Counted from the stretch's first letter, positions 19,645 through 29,590 are shown. The stretch is 41,914 nucleotides of DNA from an uncultured Verrucomicrobiota bacterium (GCA_903907995.1 CAIVQH010000021.1:1-41914); one strand, 5' to 3'. Program-made: numbers and translations. The notes: generated by a model from the letters alone, not told the origin.

Positions 19645-20862
19645 TCAGGCGGCCTGGGCCAGGGCGGAGGTTTCCTGCTCATGCGTGCGCACGCGGCTGG
19701 CCAGCCAGACGCTGATGACCGCTGCCGCGACGGCGATCCAGCCCATCCAAGTGTAGTGTACGAGCTGTCCGGTCGCACTCTCACTGATGACCTTGCCACC
19801 GACGGCCGCACTGCAGCCGGCCGCGAGGTCGCGGGCGCAGCTGTTCAGGCTCATGAATGCGCCCCGTCGTGATGGCGGAACGGCGAGAGACATGATGGCC
19901 TGGGCCGGGATGAACCGTCCGCTGGCAAAAACAAAGAACATGCCTGCCAGGCTGAGCACCTGCCACAGGGGAGCCTGGCCCAGTTGCGTCAGGGTCAGCG
20001 TGACTACGACGGCAACCGCGACCAGGACGTAAAAAATGCGGTGGCGTCCGTGCCGGTCGGCCAGCCGGCCCACCCGTGCGGTGGTCAGCACGCTGCAGAC
20101 GCCGCCGACCATGAACACCAGCCAGACGTTCTCCGCGGCAATGCCCACATTGGACACGAGGAAAGGGGATAGAAAAGGGATGATCGCAAAGTGGCCGAAC
20201 ACCATGACGGCCATGAACAACAGGGCCCGTCCGGCATTGGGATCGCGAAGCAGCTCGATGAAGCTGGCCGCCCCATGCTGGCGTCCGGAAGTCAGATGCC
20301 CACGAATGGGCGGCAGCCAGATCGCGATGAGCAGCCATATGATTCCCGAGAGCGCCGCCAGCAGTATGAAGGGCGCTTCCCAGACGTAGCGATGGGCGAG
20401 CCAAAGGCCGAAGGGCACCCCCAGCGCGGCCGCGAAGGAGAAAGCCCCCATGATCACTCCCATGCCGGCGGCCCGACGTTCGGCCGGGACCACGTCACTG
20501 ACGATGGCCATCACCAGCGTGCCCGAGATTCCGCCAAAGGCGCCGCAGATGATCCGTGCGATGAGCAGGGCGATATGGCTGTGCGCCAGCGCGCAGGCCA
20601 GAGAGCCGGCGGCAAAGCCGGCATAGGCGATCAGCAGCAGAAAGCGGCGGTCAAAGCGGTCCACAAATGGCGCCGCCAGCAGGCCTACGGTTCCTGCGCT
20701 CAGGGTGTACGCCGACACGATCCAACTGAACTGCTCAGCGTTGATTCCCAAGGAGCGCATGAGCTGCGGGCCGAGCGGCATAAGGACCATGAAGTCCATG
20801 ATGTGCGTGAACATCACGGAGGCCAGCAGCAGCAGCAGCGCTCGTTCGGGGAGGCGGGTCAT
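19645..20862 (-). CDS. MFS exporter (DHA1-like drug transporter)
   Basis: This encodes 405 residues with about 12 membrane helices. Motif A of the DHA1 type is near FVDRFDRRFLL between helices 2 and 3. The N-terminus shows LMPLGPQLMRSLGI, as in multidrug or arabinose-type exporters. The start is a few bases after the RND pump stop, so the two are probably co-transcribed. Its place at the end of the TetR-RND cluster suggests a role in efflux. ATG 20865 is an alternative start. Substrates are unknown. Confidence 0.87.
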   Translation of the reverse strand: MTRLPERALLLLLASVMFTHIMDFMVLMPLGPQLMRSLGINAEQFSWIVSAYTLSAGTVGLLAAPFVDRFDRRFLLLIAYAGFAAGSLACALAHSHIALLIARIICGAFGGISGTLVMAIVSDVVPAERRAAGMGVIMGAFSFAAALGVPFGLWLAHRYVWEAPFILLAALSGIIWLLIAIWLPPIRGHLTSGRQHGAASFIELLRDPNAGRALLFMAVMVFGHFAIIPFLSPFLVSNVGIAAENVWLVFMVGGVCSVLTTARVGRLADRHGRHRIFYVLVAVAVVVTLTLTQLGQAPLWQVLSLAGMFFVFASGRFIPAQAIMSLAVPPSRRGAFMSLNSCARDLAAGCSAAVGGKVISESATGQLVHYTWMGWIAVAAAVISVWLASRVRTHEQETSALAQAA

Positions 20863-20868
20863 CAAGGA

Positions 20869-23800
20869 TCAGCCGTGGGCCGGCGCGGCAGCAGGCGGGG
20901 TTGTCGGTGTCGGGGTATGGGCTGGAGCCTCCACCTTCTTGCCGGTAACCTTCGCCACCAGTTTCATGATGACGGTGTAGAACACCGGCGTAAGGAACAG
21001 GCCGAAGACCGTCACGCCGATCATGCCGGTAAACACGGCCACACCCATTGCCTGGCGCATCTCGGCACCGGCGCCGTGGGATTTCACCAGCGGATAGACG
21101 CCGGCGATGAAGGCGATGCTGGTCATCAGGATCGGGCGCAGGCGCAATTTGCACGCTTCGAGCGCGGCCTCGACGATACCCATGCCTTCATGCTGTTTCT
21201 CCCGGGCGAACTCGACGATGAGGATGGCGTTCTTGCACGCCAGGCCCACCAGCACGATCAGGCCGATCTGGGTGAAGATGTTGTTGTCGCTGCCCTTCAG
21301 CATCACGCCGACCATGGCGCAGAGCAGGCACATGGGCACGATCAGAATGATCGCCAATGGCAGGCTCAGGCTCTCGTATTGCGCGGCGAGCACGAGGAAC
21401 ACGAGGAAGAGACAGAGCGGGAAGACGTAGATGGCGGTGTTGCCGGCGATGCGCTGCTGGAAGGTCAGCTCCGTCCATTCGTAGCTCATGCCATTGGGCA
21501 GGCTCTGTTTGGCGAGGTTTTCAATGTACGCCTCAGCCTGACCCGAGCTGTAACCGTTCGCGGGGGCGCCGTTGATCTCGGCGGCGGGATAGCCGTTGTA
21601 GCGCATCACGCGATCGGGACCGGAGCTTTCCTTCACCTTCACCAGCGCGCCGACCTGCACCATCTGGCCGGCGCTGTTACGGGTCTTGAGGCGCACGATG
21701 TCGTCGAGCCGGTCGCGGTAGGGCGCGTCGGCCTGGACGATCACCTGATAGGTACGGCCGAAGCGGTTGAAGTCGTTCACGTAGAGGGAGCCGAGATAGA
21801 CCTGCATCGTTTCAAACAGGTCGCTGAGCGGCACGTTCTGCGACTTGGCCTTCACACGGTCCACGTCCGCCTCCAGCTGAGGCACGTTGACCTGATAGGT
21901 GGAATAGACGCCTTGCAGCACATTGGTGGCATACGCCTGGCCGATGATGCCCCAGGTCGAACCATAGAGCGCCTCCATGCCGAGGTTGTTGCGGTCCTCG
22001 ATGAACATCTTGAAGCCGCCGCCGGTGCTGAGGCCGTTCACGGGCGGGGCCATGATGACGAGACAGCGCGCCTCCTGGATGGCGCCAAACGCCTGGATCA
22101 GCTGGTCGCGGATGGCCGAGCCCGAAAGCTTGGGGGCCTTCCGGTTTTCAAATTCGTCGAGGGTCACGAACGCGATGCCGCTGTTCGGCGAGGCGGTGAA
22201 GCCGTTCGGCGAGAGGCCGGGGAACGCGACCGAGGAGACCACGCCCGGGATCTTCAGGGCGATGTCGCTCATGCGCCGGATCACGGCGTCCGTGCGGTCG
22301 AGGGAGGCGGCGTCGGGGAGCTGGGCCACGCAGATGAGGTACTGCTTGTCCTGCTCGGGGATGAAGCCAACGGGCACGGACTTGAAGACCTTGCCCGTCA
22401 GCAGCACCAACCCGGCATAGACCAGCAGGGCGATGAGACTGCCGCGGATGACGCGCCGGACGCCGGCCGCGTACTTGGCGGAGGACCACTCGAAGAAGCG
22501 GTTGAACGGGCGGAACAGCCAGCCGAGGGCCTGGTCCATGCCGCGCGTGACGAGGTCCTTCTTCGACCCGTGGGCCTTCAGCAGGATGGCGCAGAGGGCA
22601 GGGGAGAGGGTGAGCGAGTTGAAGGCCGAGATGACCGTCGAGATGGCGATGGTGATCGCGAACTGCTTGTAGAACTGGCCGGTCAGACCGCTGATGAAGG
22701 CGGTCGGGATGAACACGGCGCAGAGCACCAGCGCCGTGGCCATGATCGGGCCGGTCACCTCGTTCATGGCCCTTCGCGTGGCCTCATGCGGCTCAAACCC
22801 GAGGGCGATGTTACGCTCCACGTTTTCGACGACGACGATGGCGTCATCGACGACGATGCCGATCGCCAGCACGAGGCCGAAGAGAGAGAGCGCGTTGATC
22901 GAGAAGCCCAGCGCCATCATCACGGCGAACGTGCCGACGAGCGACACCGGCACCGCGACGAGCGGAATGATCGAGGCCCGCCACGTCTGGAGGAAGAGGA
23001 TGACCACCAGCACGACGAGCACGATCGCCTCGAAGAGCGTGTGGATGACCGCCTCGATGGACTTCTCCACGAAGCGGGTCGGATCGTACACGACGCTGTA
23101 GTCGAGGCCGGCCGGGAAGTTTTTCTTCAGCTGCTCCATCGCGGCGCGGACGTTCTTCGAGAGTTCCAGCGCGTTCGAGCCGGGCTGCTGGAAGATCGGA
23201 AGGGCGGCGGCGGACTTGTTGTTGAGCAGCGAGCGCAGGGCGAATTCACCGGCGCCCAGCTCGATGCGGGCGACATCGCGCAGCCGGGTGGTCTCGCCAT
23301 TCGCGCCGGTCTTGATGATGATGTCGCCGAACTCCTCCTCGGTGACGAGGCGGCCCTTGGTGTTGATCTGCAGCTCCACGGAAACCGGACTGGCCACGGG
23401 CTGCTGACCGACCGCGCCGGCCGCGACCTGCACGTTCTGCTCGCGGATGGCATTGACGATGTCACCGGCGGTGAGGCCGCGCGCCGCGACCTTGTTCGGG
23501 TCAAGCCACACGCGCATCGCGTAGTCGCCAGAGCCGAAGATCTGCACCTGGCCGACGCCGGGGATGCGCGCCAGCACGTCCTTCACCTGGAGCGTGGCGT
23601 AGTTGCGGACGTAGATGTCATCGTAGCGTCCATCGCTCGTGAGGTGGACCACCATCGTGAGGTCGGGGGACGACTTGATGGTGAGCACGCCCAGACGGCG
23701 GACTTCCTCGGGCAGCTTGGGCAACGCCTGGGAGACGCGGTTCTGGACGAGCACCTGCGCCTTGTCGATGTCGGTACCCAGCTTGAAGGTGACCGTGAGC

Positions 23801-24072
23801 GTCATCACGCCGTCGCTGGTCGCCTGGGAGAAGATGTAGAGTGAGTTCTCCACGCCGTTGAGCTGCTGCTCCAGCGGCACGGAGACTGTCTCCGAGATCG
23901 TCTTCGGGTTTGCGCCCGGATAGACGGCGCGCACGACGATCTGGGGCGGCACGACCTCGGGGTATTCCGAGATCGGCAGCTTGAACATCGCGATCAGGCC
24001 GATCAGGAAGATCAGCACCGAAAGCACGCCGGCGAAAATCGGCCGGCGGATGAAGAAGTGAGAAAAATTCAT
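20869..24072 (-). CDS. RND multidrug efflux pump, inner-membrane subunit (AcrB/MexF type, HAE1)
   Basis: This encodes 1067 residues, the HAE1 length. It starts MNFSHFFIRRPIFAGVLSVLIFLIG and has the EYPEVVPPQIVV porter region. The proton-relay aspartates lie in GIVVDDAIVVVENVERN (TM4). The protein is a trimer that takes hydrophobic compounds from the periplasm or membrane, driven by protons. It follows the adaptor gene by about 82 bases. No outer-membrane channel gene is in the window, so a TolC-like partner must be encoded elsewhere. Confidence 0.95.
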   Translation of the reverse strand: MNFSHFFIRRPIFAGVLSVLIFLIGLIAMFKLPISEYPEVVPPQIVVRAVYPGANPKTISETVSVPLEQQLNGVENSLYIFSQATSDGVMTLTVTFKLGTDIDKAQVLVQNRVSQALPKLPEEVRRLGVLTIKSSPDLTMVVHLTSDGRYDDIYVRNYATLQVKDVLARIPGVGQVQIFGSGDYAMRVWLDPNKVAARGLTAGDIVNAIREQNVQVAAGAVGQQPVASPVSVELQINTKGRLVTEEEFGDIIIKTGANGETTRLRDVARIELGAGEFALRSLLNNKSAAALPIFQQPGSNALELSKNVRAAMEQLKKNFPAGLDYSVVYDPTRFVEKSIEAVIHTLFEAIVLVVLVVILFLQTWRASIIPLVAVPVSLVGTFAVMMALGFSINALSLFGLVLAIGIVVDDAIVVVENVERNIALGFEPHEATRRAMNEVTGPIMATALVLCAVFIPTAFISGLTGQFYKQFAITIAISTVISAFNSLTLSPALCAILLKAHGSKKDLVTRGMDQALGWLFRPFNRFFEWSSAKYAAGVRRVIRGSLIALLVYAGLVLLTGKVFKSVPVGFIPEQDKQYLICVAQLPDAASLDRTDAVIRRMSDIALKIPGVVSSVAFPGLSPNGFTASPNSGIAFVTLDEFENRKAPKLSGSAIRDQLIQAFGAIQEARCLVIMAPPVNGLSTGGGFKMFIEDRNNLGMEALYGSTWGIIGQAYATNVLQGVYSTYQVNVPQLEADVDRVKAKSQNVPLSDLFETMQVYLGSLYVNDFNRFGRTYQVIVQADAPYRDRLDDIVRLKTRNSAGQMVQVGALVKVKESSGPDRVMRYNGYPAAEINGAPANGYSSGQAEAYIENLAKQSLPNGMSYEWTELTFQQRIAGNTAIYVFPLCLFLVFLVLAAQYESLSLPLAIILIVPMCLLCAMVGVMLKGSDNNIFTQIGLIVLVGLACKNAILIVEFAREKQHEGMGIVEAALEACKLRLRPILMTSIAFIAGVYPLVKSHGAGAEMRQAMGVAVFTGMIGVTVFGLFLTPVFYTVIMKLVAKVTGKKVEAPAHTPTPTTPPAAAPAHG

Positions 24073-24154
24073 GGCAGGGGCTGGAGGGACACACGCGGGG
24101 CTGCGGGCAGGAGACCGGGGCGGGGGGATGACGCATCACCCCGCCCGACGGGCC

Positions 24155-25309
24155 TCACTTCTGGGCGGTTTGCTTCGGCGGCTCGTCCTTCATCGCGGTC
24201 ACCGGCATTCCGGGGCGGACGCGCATGAGGCCGTTGACGACGATCTGCTCACCGGCCTTGAGGCCGGAGCGCACCACGCGCTTGCCGTCCACGACGGCGC
24301 CCAGTTGCACGGGGCGGTACTCGACCGTGTTGGTGGGGCTGAGAGTGAGCACGAATTTCTGGTTCTGGTCGGTGCCCACGGCGCTCTCGCTGATGAGCAG
24401 CACCGGTTCCAGCGCGCTGCCAGGAATCCGGACGCGGGAGTAGAGGCCAGGCATCAGCTTGCCATCGGCATTGGGATAGACCGTACGGAGCGCGATGCTG
24501 CCGGAGGCGGCGTCCAGGCGGTTGTCGATCGATTCCAGGTAGCCCTTGTGGGGGAAGTCGCTCTCGTCGCCCAGCCGCATCTCGACCGCCACGCGGCCCT
24601 GTTCGTCGGTCGCCAGCTTCTTGTCGCGGAGGAGGTGCTGGAACTTCAGCAGCGTGGGTTCGTCCACGGCGGAGTAGGAGTAGATCGGATCCACGGAAAC
24701 GACCGTGGTCATGAGCGTCGTGAAGCCGTCCACGCCCGAGACGTTGTTGCCGACCGTGACGAGCGCGCGGCTGACGCGGCCGTCGATGGGCGACTTGACC
24801 TCGCAGAACTCAAGGTCGAGGCGGGCCGATTCCCGGGCCGCCTGCGCGGACAGGAGGGAGGCCTTCGCCTGCTTGTCGTTCCAGATCTGCTGGTCGGCCT
24901 CGCCGGGTGAAATGGTCTTGGAGTTCAGCAGCTGGTCGGCCCGCTTGGCGTCCCGCTCGGCGATTTCCGCCTGGGCCTGGGCGCGCTGGAGGTCCGCCTC
25001 GGCCCGGTCCAGGGTCGCCTTGCGCGTGCGCGGGTCGATCACGAAGAGCACGTCGCCCTTCTTCACGAGCTGGCCGGAATGGAATCGCACTTCTTGGAGA
25101 TAGCCGGAGACACGAGGGCGCACTTCCACCGACTCAACGGCGTCAAGGCGACCGGTGAATTCGTCGTACTGAACGACTTCCCTCTGTTCCACCGGGGCTA
25201 CGGTGACCGTGGGGGGAGACGGCGGGGTGGTGGCCTGGGGCGTTTTGCTGCAACCGGCAATCACCACGGCTAGCGCGAGCAGATTGGCCGGAATCAGGTA
25301 GGACTTCAT
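24155..25309 (-). CDS. RND efflux adaptor (membrane fusion protein, lipoprotein)
   Basis: This encodes 384 residues from ATG 25309. A lipobox (AVVIAGC) ends the signal peptide near residue 20. The biotinyl-lipoyl half-motif (VSGYLQEVRFHSGQLVKKGDVLFVID, about 66-90) is followed by a coiled-coil hairpin (LDRAEADLQRAQAQAEIAERDAKRA) and the second lipoyl half (KSPIDGRVSRALVTVGNNV). This is the AcrA/MexE layout. It links the pump to the outer-membrane channel. The upstream frame to 25351 lies ahead of the signal peptide. Confidence 0.94.
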   Translation of the reverse strand: MKSYLIPANLLALAVVIAGCSKTPQATTPPSPPTVTVAPVEQREVVQYDEFTGRLDAVESVEVRPRVSGYLQEVRFHSGQLVKKGDVLFVIDPRTRKATLDRAEADLQRAQAQAEIAERDAKRADQLLNSKTISPGEADQQIWNDKQAKASLLSAQAARESARLDLEFCEVKSPIDGRVSRALVTVGNNVSGVDGFTTLMTTVVSVDPIYSYSAVDEPTLLKFQHLLRDKKLATDEQGRVAVEMRLGDESDFPHKGYLESIDNRLDAASGSIALRTVYPNADGKLMPGLYSRVRIPGSALEPVLLISESAVGTDQNQKFVLTLSPTNTVEYRPVQLGAVVDGKRVVRSGLKAGEQIVVNGLMRVRPGMPVTAMKDEPPKQTAQK

Positions 25310-25388
25310 GGGCAGGGTCAGATGGTCGTTTGGCGCGGGAAAATTGCGCATGCCGCGCGCATGTCAAAAATTTGGCGGCGGGTGATGA

Positions 25389-25739
25389 TCACGCCGTCAG
25401 CACAATGGCGCTGCGGGCCAAAATGTCCTGCTGTCGGCTATGCCACTGGCTCATCGCGTGTACCCTTTCCTCGGCGAGGGCCGGCAGCACCAAAATCGGA
25501 AACGGTGTCTGCAGGGCCAAAGCCTCGGCTTCGGTCAAGGCGCGATGGATGAGCGGCTGCGGGAGATTCTGGGCGCTTTGCCAGGGAAGGGTGCGGCGGA
25601 GTTTGGCACCCAGCTGCCAGAACTGTTCGGTGGCGGAAAAATGGTGAGGTGATGGCCGGTTTGTTAAGGCGGGGGCCTGTTTCCTCGGAGCGGCCCAATG
25701 CCGTTTGGATGCGATCTGCATGGGTGGCAATGTTGCCAA
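25389..25739 (-). CDS. Small protein of unknown function, between TetR and the efflux genes
   Basis: This encodes 116 residues. The C-terminal half reads like a folded protein (EAEALALQTPFPILVLPALAEERVHAMSQWHSRQQDIL), while the N-terminus is basic and low in structure. I do not recognise a family. It lies in the TetR-adaptor gap on the same strand, 79 bases ahead of the adaptor. It starts seven bases after a TetR-type half-palindrome, so it may be the first gene of the regulated operon. It could also be a non-coding leader. Confidence 0.42.
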   Translation of the reverse strand: MATLPPMQIASKRHWAAPRKQAPALTNRPSPHHFSATEQFWQLGAKLRRTLPWQSAQNLPQPLIHRALTEAEALALQTPFPILVLPALAEERVHAMSQWHSRQQDILARSAIVLTA

Positions 25740-25745
25740 CTAAAC

Positions 25746-25755
25746 TGAGCGGTCA
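25746..25755. promoter_or_regulatory. Candidate TetR operator
   Basis: TGAGCGGTCA is symmetric at 8 of 10 positions. It resembles the TGACCGGTCA-type cores bound by TetR/AcrR repressors. It lies between the TetR gene and the efflux operon it probably controls. A TTGACC element overlaps it on the minus strand. Confidence 0.35.
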
Positions 25756-25802
25756 AGTATTTCTCAGTGCCCTTCTACCAAAGTGGTAGCAGAGGTGGAG
25801 AA

Positions 25803-26408
25803 TCAGGCCAAGACCGGCTTGATGCCCAACAGGCACATCACGGTCGGTTCAAGCTCTTCGAGGACCGTGAGGCTGTTCTCAATCTTGGCCTGCATCATCA
25901 GGCCCAAGATGCTGCAGGAGATCTGTTTGGAGGTGGCTTTCAGATCCTTGATCCCGATCAGGCCTTGGCGTTGGGCGTCCGCGATGGCGGTTTCGAGGTA
26001 GCGCTGTCCCCGCTCCATCATTTCCTGGGTTTTGGCGCGAATCTTCGGATCCTGGGTGGCGAGTTCCGATCCGACATTGGCGTAGGGACACCCCACCACG
26101 TGGCCGTATTTCTCGAACTTCTCGCGCTGGGCCGCGTAAATCGCACGGCACCAAGCCTCAATGCGTTCGAGCGGTTCGTGCTGCGGGGAAAAAACCTCGT
26201 CGTAAAATGGCCGCTTTTCCTGCCAATGCGCCTCATAGGCCGCCACCGCGAGGTCGGATTTGCTCGGGAAAAAGTGGTAGAAACTACCCTTGTTGACCTT
26301 CGCCTGGGTGCAGATGTCGTCCACACTCACGCTGCCGTAACTGCTCGTCCAAATCAGGTCGAGCGCGGCGGTCAACAGCTTTTCCCGAGCGTCACTGGTG
26401 CGTCCCAT
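25803..26408 (-). CDS. TetR/AcrR-family transcriptional regulator
   Basis: This encodes 201 residues. The DNA-binding domain is at the N-terminus (AREKLLTAALDLIWTSSYGSVSVDDICTQAKVNKGSFYHFFPSKSDL, about 6-52), with the usual GSFYHFF recognition helix. The C-terminal half is a ligand-binding helical bundle. It is encoded just upstream, on the same strand, of the small unknown gene and the RND and MFS exporters. It likely represses that cluster until a pump substrate binds. There is no Shine-Dalgarno sequence. Confidence 0.92.
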   Translation of the reverse strand: MGRTSDAREKLLTAALDLIWTSSYGSVSVDDICTQAKVNKGSFYHFFPSKSDLAVAAYEAHWQEKRPFYDEVFSPQHEPLERIEAWCRAIYAAQREKFEKYGHVVGCPYANVGSELATQDPKIRAKTQEMMERGQRYLETAIADAQRQGLIGIKDLKATSKQISCSILGLMMQAKIENSLTVLEELEPTVMCLLGIKPVLA

Positions 26409-26471
26409 GAGGTTTCCTAGGTGGTGTTTGTGTTTGGCTAGTGGAACGCGGTGCCAGTCGTCAAGCTATTG

Positions 26472-26822
26472 TCAGTTCAGGTGGGAACTGATCTTGCCGG
26501 CAATCGTCCGTTTGGACACCGCGCCGATAATCTGATCCACGACCCGACCGTGCTGGAAAATCAGCAGCGTCGGCAGGCTGGCAATCCCATACTGCGAGGC
26601 CGTCGCAGGGTTTTGGTCAACATTGAGCTTGGCCACCCGGGCGCGCCCGGCAAATTCCTGCCCAAGTTCTTCCAAGGCAGGCGCAATCATGCGGCAGGGG
26701 CCGCACCATTCGGCCCAAAAATCCACCAGCACCGGCTGAGCCGAGCTCAGCACATCCTCATTGAAGTTCAGATCGGAGGTCGTGAGGACAGCCTTCGATT
26801 CATTCTCTTTTACAGTTTGCAT
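26472..26822 (-). CDS. trxA: Thioredoxin
   Basis: This encodes 116 residues. The active site WAEWCGPCR (about 36-44) is canonical and the cis-proline is in ASLPTLLIF. It reduces disulfides of cytoplasmic proteins using thioredoxin reductase. The N-terminal extension of about ten residues ([10 protein letters not shown]) is slightly longer than usual. It is downstream of the glycogen phosphorylase on the same strand, but a hairpin lies between them. Confidence 0.95.
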   Translation of the reverse strand: MQTVKENESKAVLTTSDLNFNEDVLSSAQPVLVDFWAEWCGPCRMIAPALEELGQEFAGRARVAKLNVDQNPATASQYGIASLPTLLIFQHGRVVDQIIGAVSKRTIAGKISSHLN

Positions 26823-26901
26823 AACTCACTTTCTCTTCGTTAACGATCTCAACATGGCGCATTTTACTGGTCAGTCAACAATCGCGCATCGCTGAAAGGA
26901 A

Positions 26902-26924
26902 ACAGGCACCTGTTCGGTGCCTGT
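26902..26924 (-). terminator. Terminator after the glycogen phosphorylase gene
   Basis: ACAGGCACC (26902-26910) pairs perfectly with GGTGCCTGT (26916-26924) around TGTTC. On the minus strand it is followed by TTTCCTTTC. It lies about 40 bases after the phosphorylase stop. Confidence 0.65.
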
Positions 26925-26964
26925 CTGCCTGTTTGATGATCCACGAAACCAGTGAGCTGCCGTG

Positions 26965-29115
26965 CTATTTCGTGAGGTAGTACTTGGTCGTGTATTCCTG
27001 AACCATGCGCCAGGTGCTGTATTGCGCTGCCAACGTGGCCATCGAGTGGCGGATCTTGCGGATCCACTGGCGGGGCACGCCGGTGGCGTCGCGGTTGAAG
27101 AAGCTGGGAATGACCTCTTCCGTCAGGGCCTTGTAGAGATTTTCGCTGTCCACTCGGTCCTGCTCGTTCACACCGGCCGGATGGGAGTCAGGGCCGATGG
27201 CAAAGCCGTTCTGGCCGTCGTAACCCTCGCGCCACCAGCCATCCATGATGGAGAGGTTCATGCAGCCGTGCGGGGTGGTCTTCATGCCGCTGGTGCCGCT
27301 GGCCTCCAAGGGTCGGCGGGGATTGTTCAGCCAGATATCGCAGCCGGCCACCATCTGCCGGGCCACGTGGATGTCGTAGTTCTCAATGAAGACGAGATGG
27401 CCCTTCAGCTCGGAGAACTTGCTCAGGTGGATAACCTTCTGGATGAAGGCCTTGCCCTGGTCGTCGCGGGGATGTGCCTTGCCCGCAAAGACGAACTGCA
27501 CCGGGCGGGCGGAGTCCTTCACGAGCTTCACCACGTTCTCGAACTGGTCGAAAATGAGCGGGGCGCGCTTGTAGGTCGCAAAGCGGCGCGCAAAGCCGAT
27601 GGTGAGCGCGTCGGGATTGAGGAAGGCGTCGAAGGTGATGAAGTCACCCTGGCTGAAAGTGCGGCCCTGCAGCAGCAGCCGGCGGCGGGTGAACTCAATC
27701 AGCTCGCGGCGTAGCTTATACCGCAGCGCCCACAGCTCCTCATCGGAAATGAAGGCGGGATCCTTCACCTTCTGCCAGAATTCGGGGTAATTGGCCTCGT
27801 AAACAAAGGCGGACTCGGGCCGCCCCTGTTCGACAAACTTGCGCCGCCAAACCTTCCGGGCGGTGCCCTTCATCCAGCCGACCAGGTGGATGCCGTTGGT
27901 GATGTGGCCGATGGGAACTTCGGCCGGCGTCTTGGCACCAAAGAAGCCCTGCCACATCTCGCGGCTGACCTGGCCGTGAAGTTCGCTCACGCCGTTGGCC
28001 GCGCGGGAGTAGCGCAACGCCAGCGCGGTCATGCAGAACGGGGAGCCCTCCTTGCCAGGATGCTCATTCCCCAGCTCCATCAGCTGCTGCTGCGTGAGCC
28101 CGAGGTGCTGGCCGAACTTCGGGGCGACATAGGCGACGAGGTCATTGCTGAAGCGGTCATGCCCGGCCTCGACCGGCGTATGGGTGGTGAAGAGGCACTC
28201 GTGCTTGGTCAGGGTCTCGGCCTCGGCGAAGGACTTGCCGGCGGCCATTTTCTCCCGGATCAGCTCCAGCGTGAGGAAGGCCGCATGGCCCTCGTTCATG
28301 TGGAACGTGGAAGGCTGCACGCCGAGCTGGCGGAGCAGGCGCACGCCACCGATGCCGAGCAGGATTTCCTGCATGATCCGCGTGGTGGAATCGCCGCCGT
28401 AAACGCGGTTCGTGAGGTCGCGGTAGTGGCCCTCGTTTTCCGGGCGGTTGGTGTCGAGCAGATAGACCGGGACGCGGCCCACGTTGATGCGCCAGGCGTG
28501 AAAACGGATGGTGGAACCGGCGATGCGGACACTGCCCACCAGCGGTTCGCCGGATGCGTCCAGCACCGGCTCCAGCGGCAGATTTTTCGGCTGCAGCAGG
28601 GTGTAGGATTCCTGCTGCCAGTTGTCGTGGTTGAAGGACTGCTGGAAGTAGCCTTCCCGGTAAAACAGGCTGATGCCGACGAAGCCAAGACCGAGGTCAC
28701 TGGCGGATTTGGCGTGGTCGCCCGCCAGCGCACCCAGGCCTCCGGCGGCGATGGGCAGGGTTTCATGGAAGGCGAATTCGGCGGAGAAGTAGGCCACGGG
28801 GTTGGCCGCGAGCGGAGCCGCATTTTTGGCGGCCCACGTGTCTTTCTCCCCCATGTAGGCGGCAAAACTGGCCAGCACCTTGCGCACCCGGTCGGCAAAA
28901 CCCGGGTCCTGCAGGCGCATGCGGAGCTCGTAGTCCGAGACCTCCAGCAGGATGGCGACGGCGTTGTGGTAGAGGTTCTGCCAGCCACGCGGGGAAAGTT
29001 CGTGGAAAACTTCCTGGGCGTCCTGATCCCAGCTCCACCAGATGTTGCGGGCCAGACGGTGGAGGCCGGTGGTGAGCTGCGTCAGTTCAGCGGGCGTCAG
29101 AGGATTCGTGGTCAT
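26965..29115 (-). CDS. glgP: Alpha-glucan (glycogen) phosphorylase, short GT35 type
   Basis: This encodes 716 residues from ATG 29115. The enzyme releases glucose-1-phosphate from glycogen. It belongs to the shorter archaeal/bacterial phosphorylase group (TIGR02094 type). Conserved stretches include YFSAEFAFHETLPIAAGGLGALAGDHAKSASDLG, FHMNEGHAAFLTLELI and TPVEAGHDRF. The cofactor-binding lysine lies in EASGTSGMKTTPHG (about residue 604). The upstream frame to 29175 lacks homology, so ATG 29115 (MTTNPLTPAEL) is preferred. DUF5679 is encoded upstream on the same strand. Confidence 0.93.
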   Translation of the reverse strand: MTTNPLTPAELTQLTTGLHRLARNIWWSWDQDAQEVFHELSPRGWQNLYHNAVAILLEVSDYELRMRLQDPGFADRVRKVLASFAAYMGEKDTWAAKNAAPLAANPVAYFSAEFAFHETLPIAAGGLGALAGDHAKSASDLGLGFVGISLFYREGYFQQSFNHDNWQQESYTLLQPKNLPLEPVLDASGEPLVGSVRIAGSTIRFHAWRINVGRVPVYLLDTNRPENEGHYRDLTNRVYGGDSTTRIMQEILLGIGGVRLLRQLGVQPSTFHMNEGHAAFLTLELIREKMAAGKSFAEAETLTKHECLFTTHTPVEAGHDRFSNDLVAYVAPKFGQHLGLTQQQLMELGNEHPGKEGSPFCMTALALRYSRAANGVSELHGQVSREMWQGFFGAKTPAEVPIGHITNGIHLVGWMKGTARKVWRRKFVEQGRPESAFVYEANYPEFWQKVKDPAFISDEELWALRYKLRRELIEFTRRRLLLQGRTFSQGDFITFDAFLNPDALTIGFARRFATYKRAPLIFDQFENVVKLVKDSARPVQFVFAGKAHPRDDQGKAFIQKVIHLSKFSELKGHLVFIENYDIHVARQMVAGCDIWLNNPRRPLEASGTSGMKTTPHGCMNLSIMDGWWREGYDGQNGFAIGPDSHPAGVNEQDRVDSENLYKALTEEVIPSFFNRDATGVPRQWIRKIRHSMATLAAQYSTWRMVQEYTTKYYLTK

Positions 29116-29267
29116 GCGATCAATTTGGCGTGTCCAGTCCGCGGGGTTGGGTGGCCGCGAAGTGCGGACAAGCAACTACCCGTCGCGGTTGGGCGACGTA
29201 AACGAAAAACGCCAAAGATTTTTGCGGCCAAATCCGCCCGGCAAGGGCCCATACGGGTCAACTTGCG

Positions 29268-29480
29268 TCAGACGGCCGCAGCCGGCGGGGTGGCAGGAGT
29301 GGCCGCGTCAGGCAGCGGCGTCGCCACGGTGGCGGCCTTGCCGCCCAAAATCTTGAACATCACCGCGCCGCAGGTGGGGCATTTGCCCTTCACCGCCTTG
29401 CGGCCGTTTTTCATCGTCTCTTCCACGGCATCGGCGATCGGTTTCTTCGCCTTGCACTTCACGCAGTAGCCTTCAGCCAT
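29268..29480 (-). CDS. DUF5679 zinc-ribbon protein
   Basis: This encodes 70 residues. CVKCKAKK (C6, C9) and KCPTCGAVMFKI (C34, C37) form a four-cysteine zinc ribbon as in DUF5679. The C-terminal 20 residues are an alanine/proline-rich tail. An AAGGA element lies eight to twelve bases ahead of the ATG, one of the few Shine-Dalgarno-like signals in the window. The function is unknown; small zinc ribbons of this type may bind nucleic acid. Confidence 0.85.
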   Translation of the reverse strand: MAEGYCVKCKAKKPIADAVEETMKNGRKAVKGKCPTCGAVMFKILGGKAATVATPLPDAATPATPPAAAV

Positions 29481-29590
29481 AAGTTTCCTTCGGTAGTGGC
29501 CCCCGGGCCGGATCGAAATTCGTGAGGGGAAAGTAGGTGGCGGTTGGAAGAGGTGTCAACCGGCGTGCCGCCCACCGGTCCGGATTGCAG

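Noticed and set aside
20191-23844. Open frame of 1217 codons opposite the RND pump
   Set aside because: It lies antisense to a confident HAE1 pump and its translation is biased in composition (H, D, R, G rich) with no family pattern. It is a GC-driven shadow frame.
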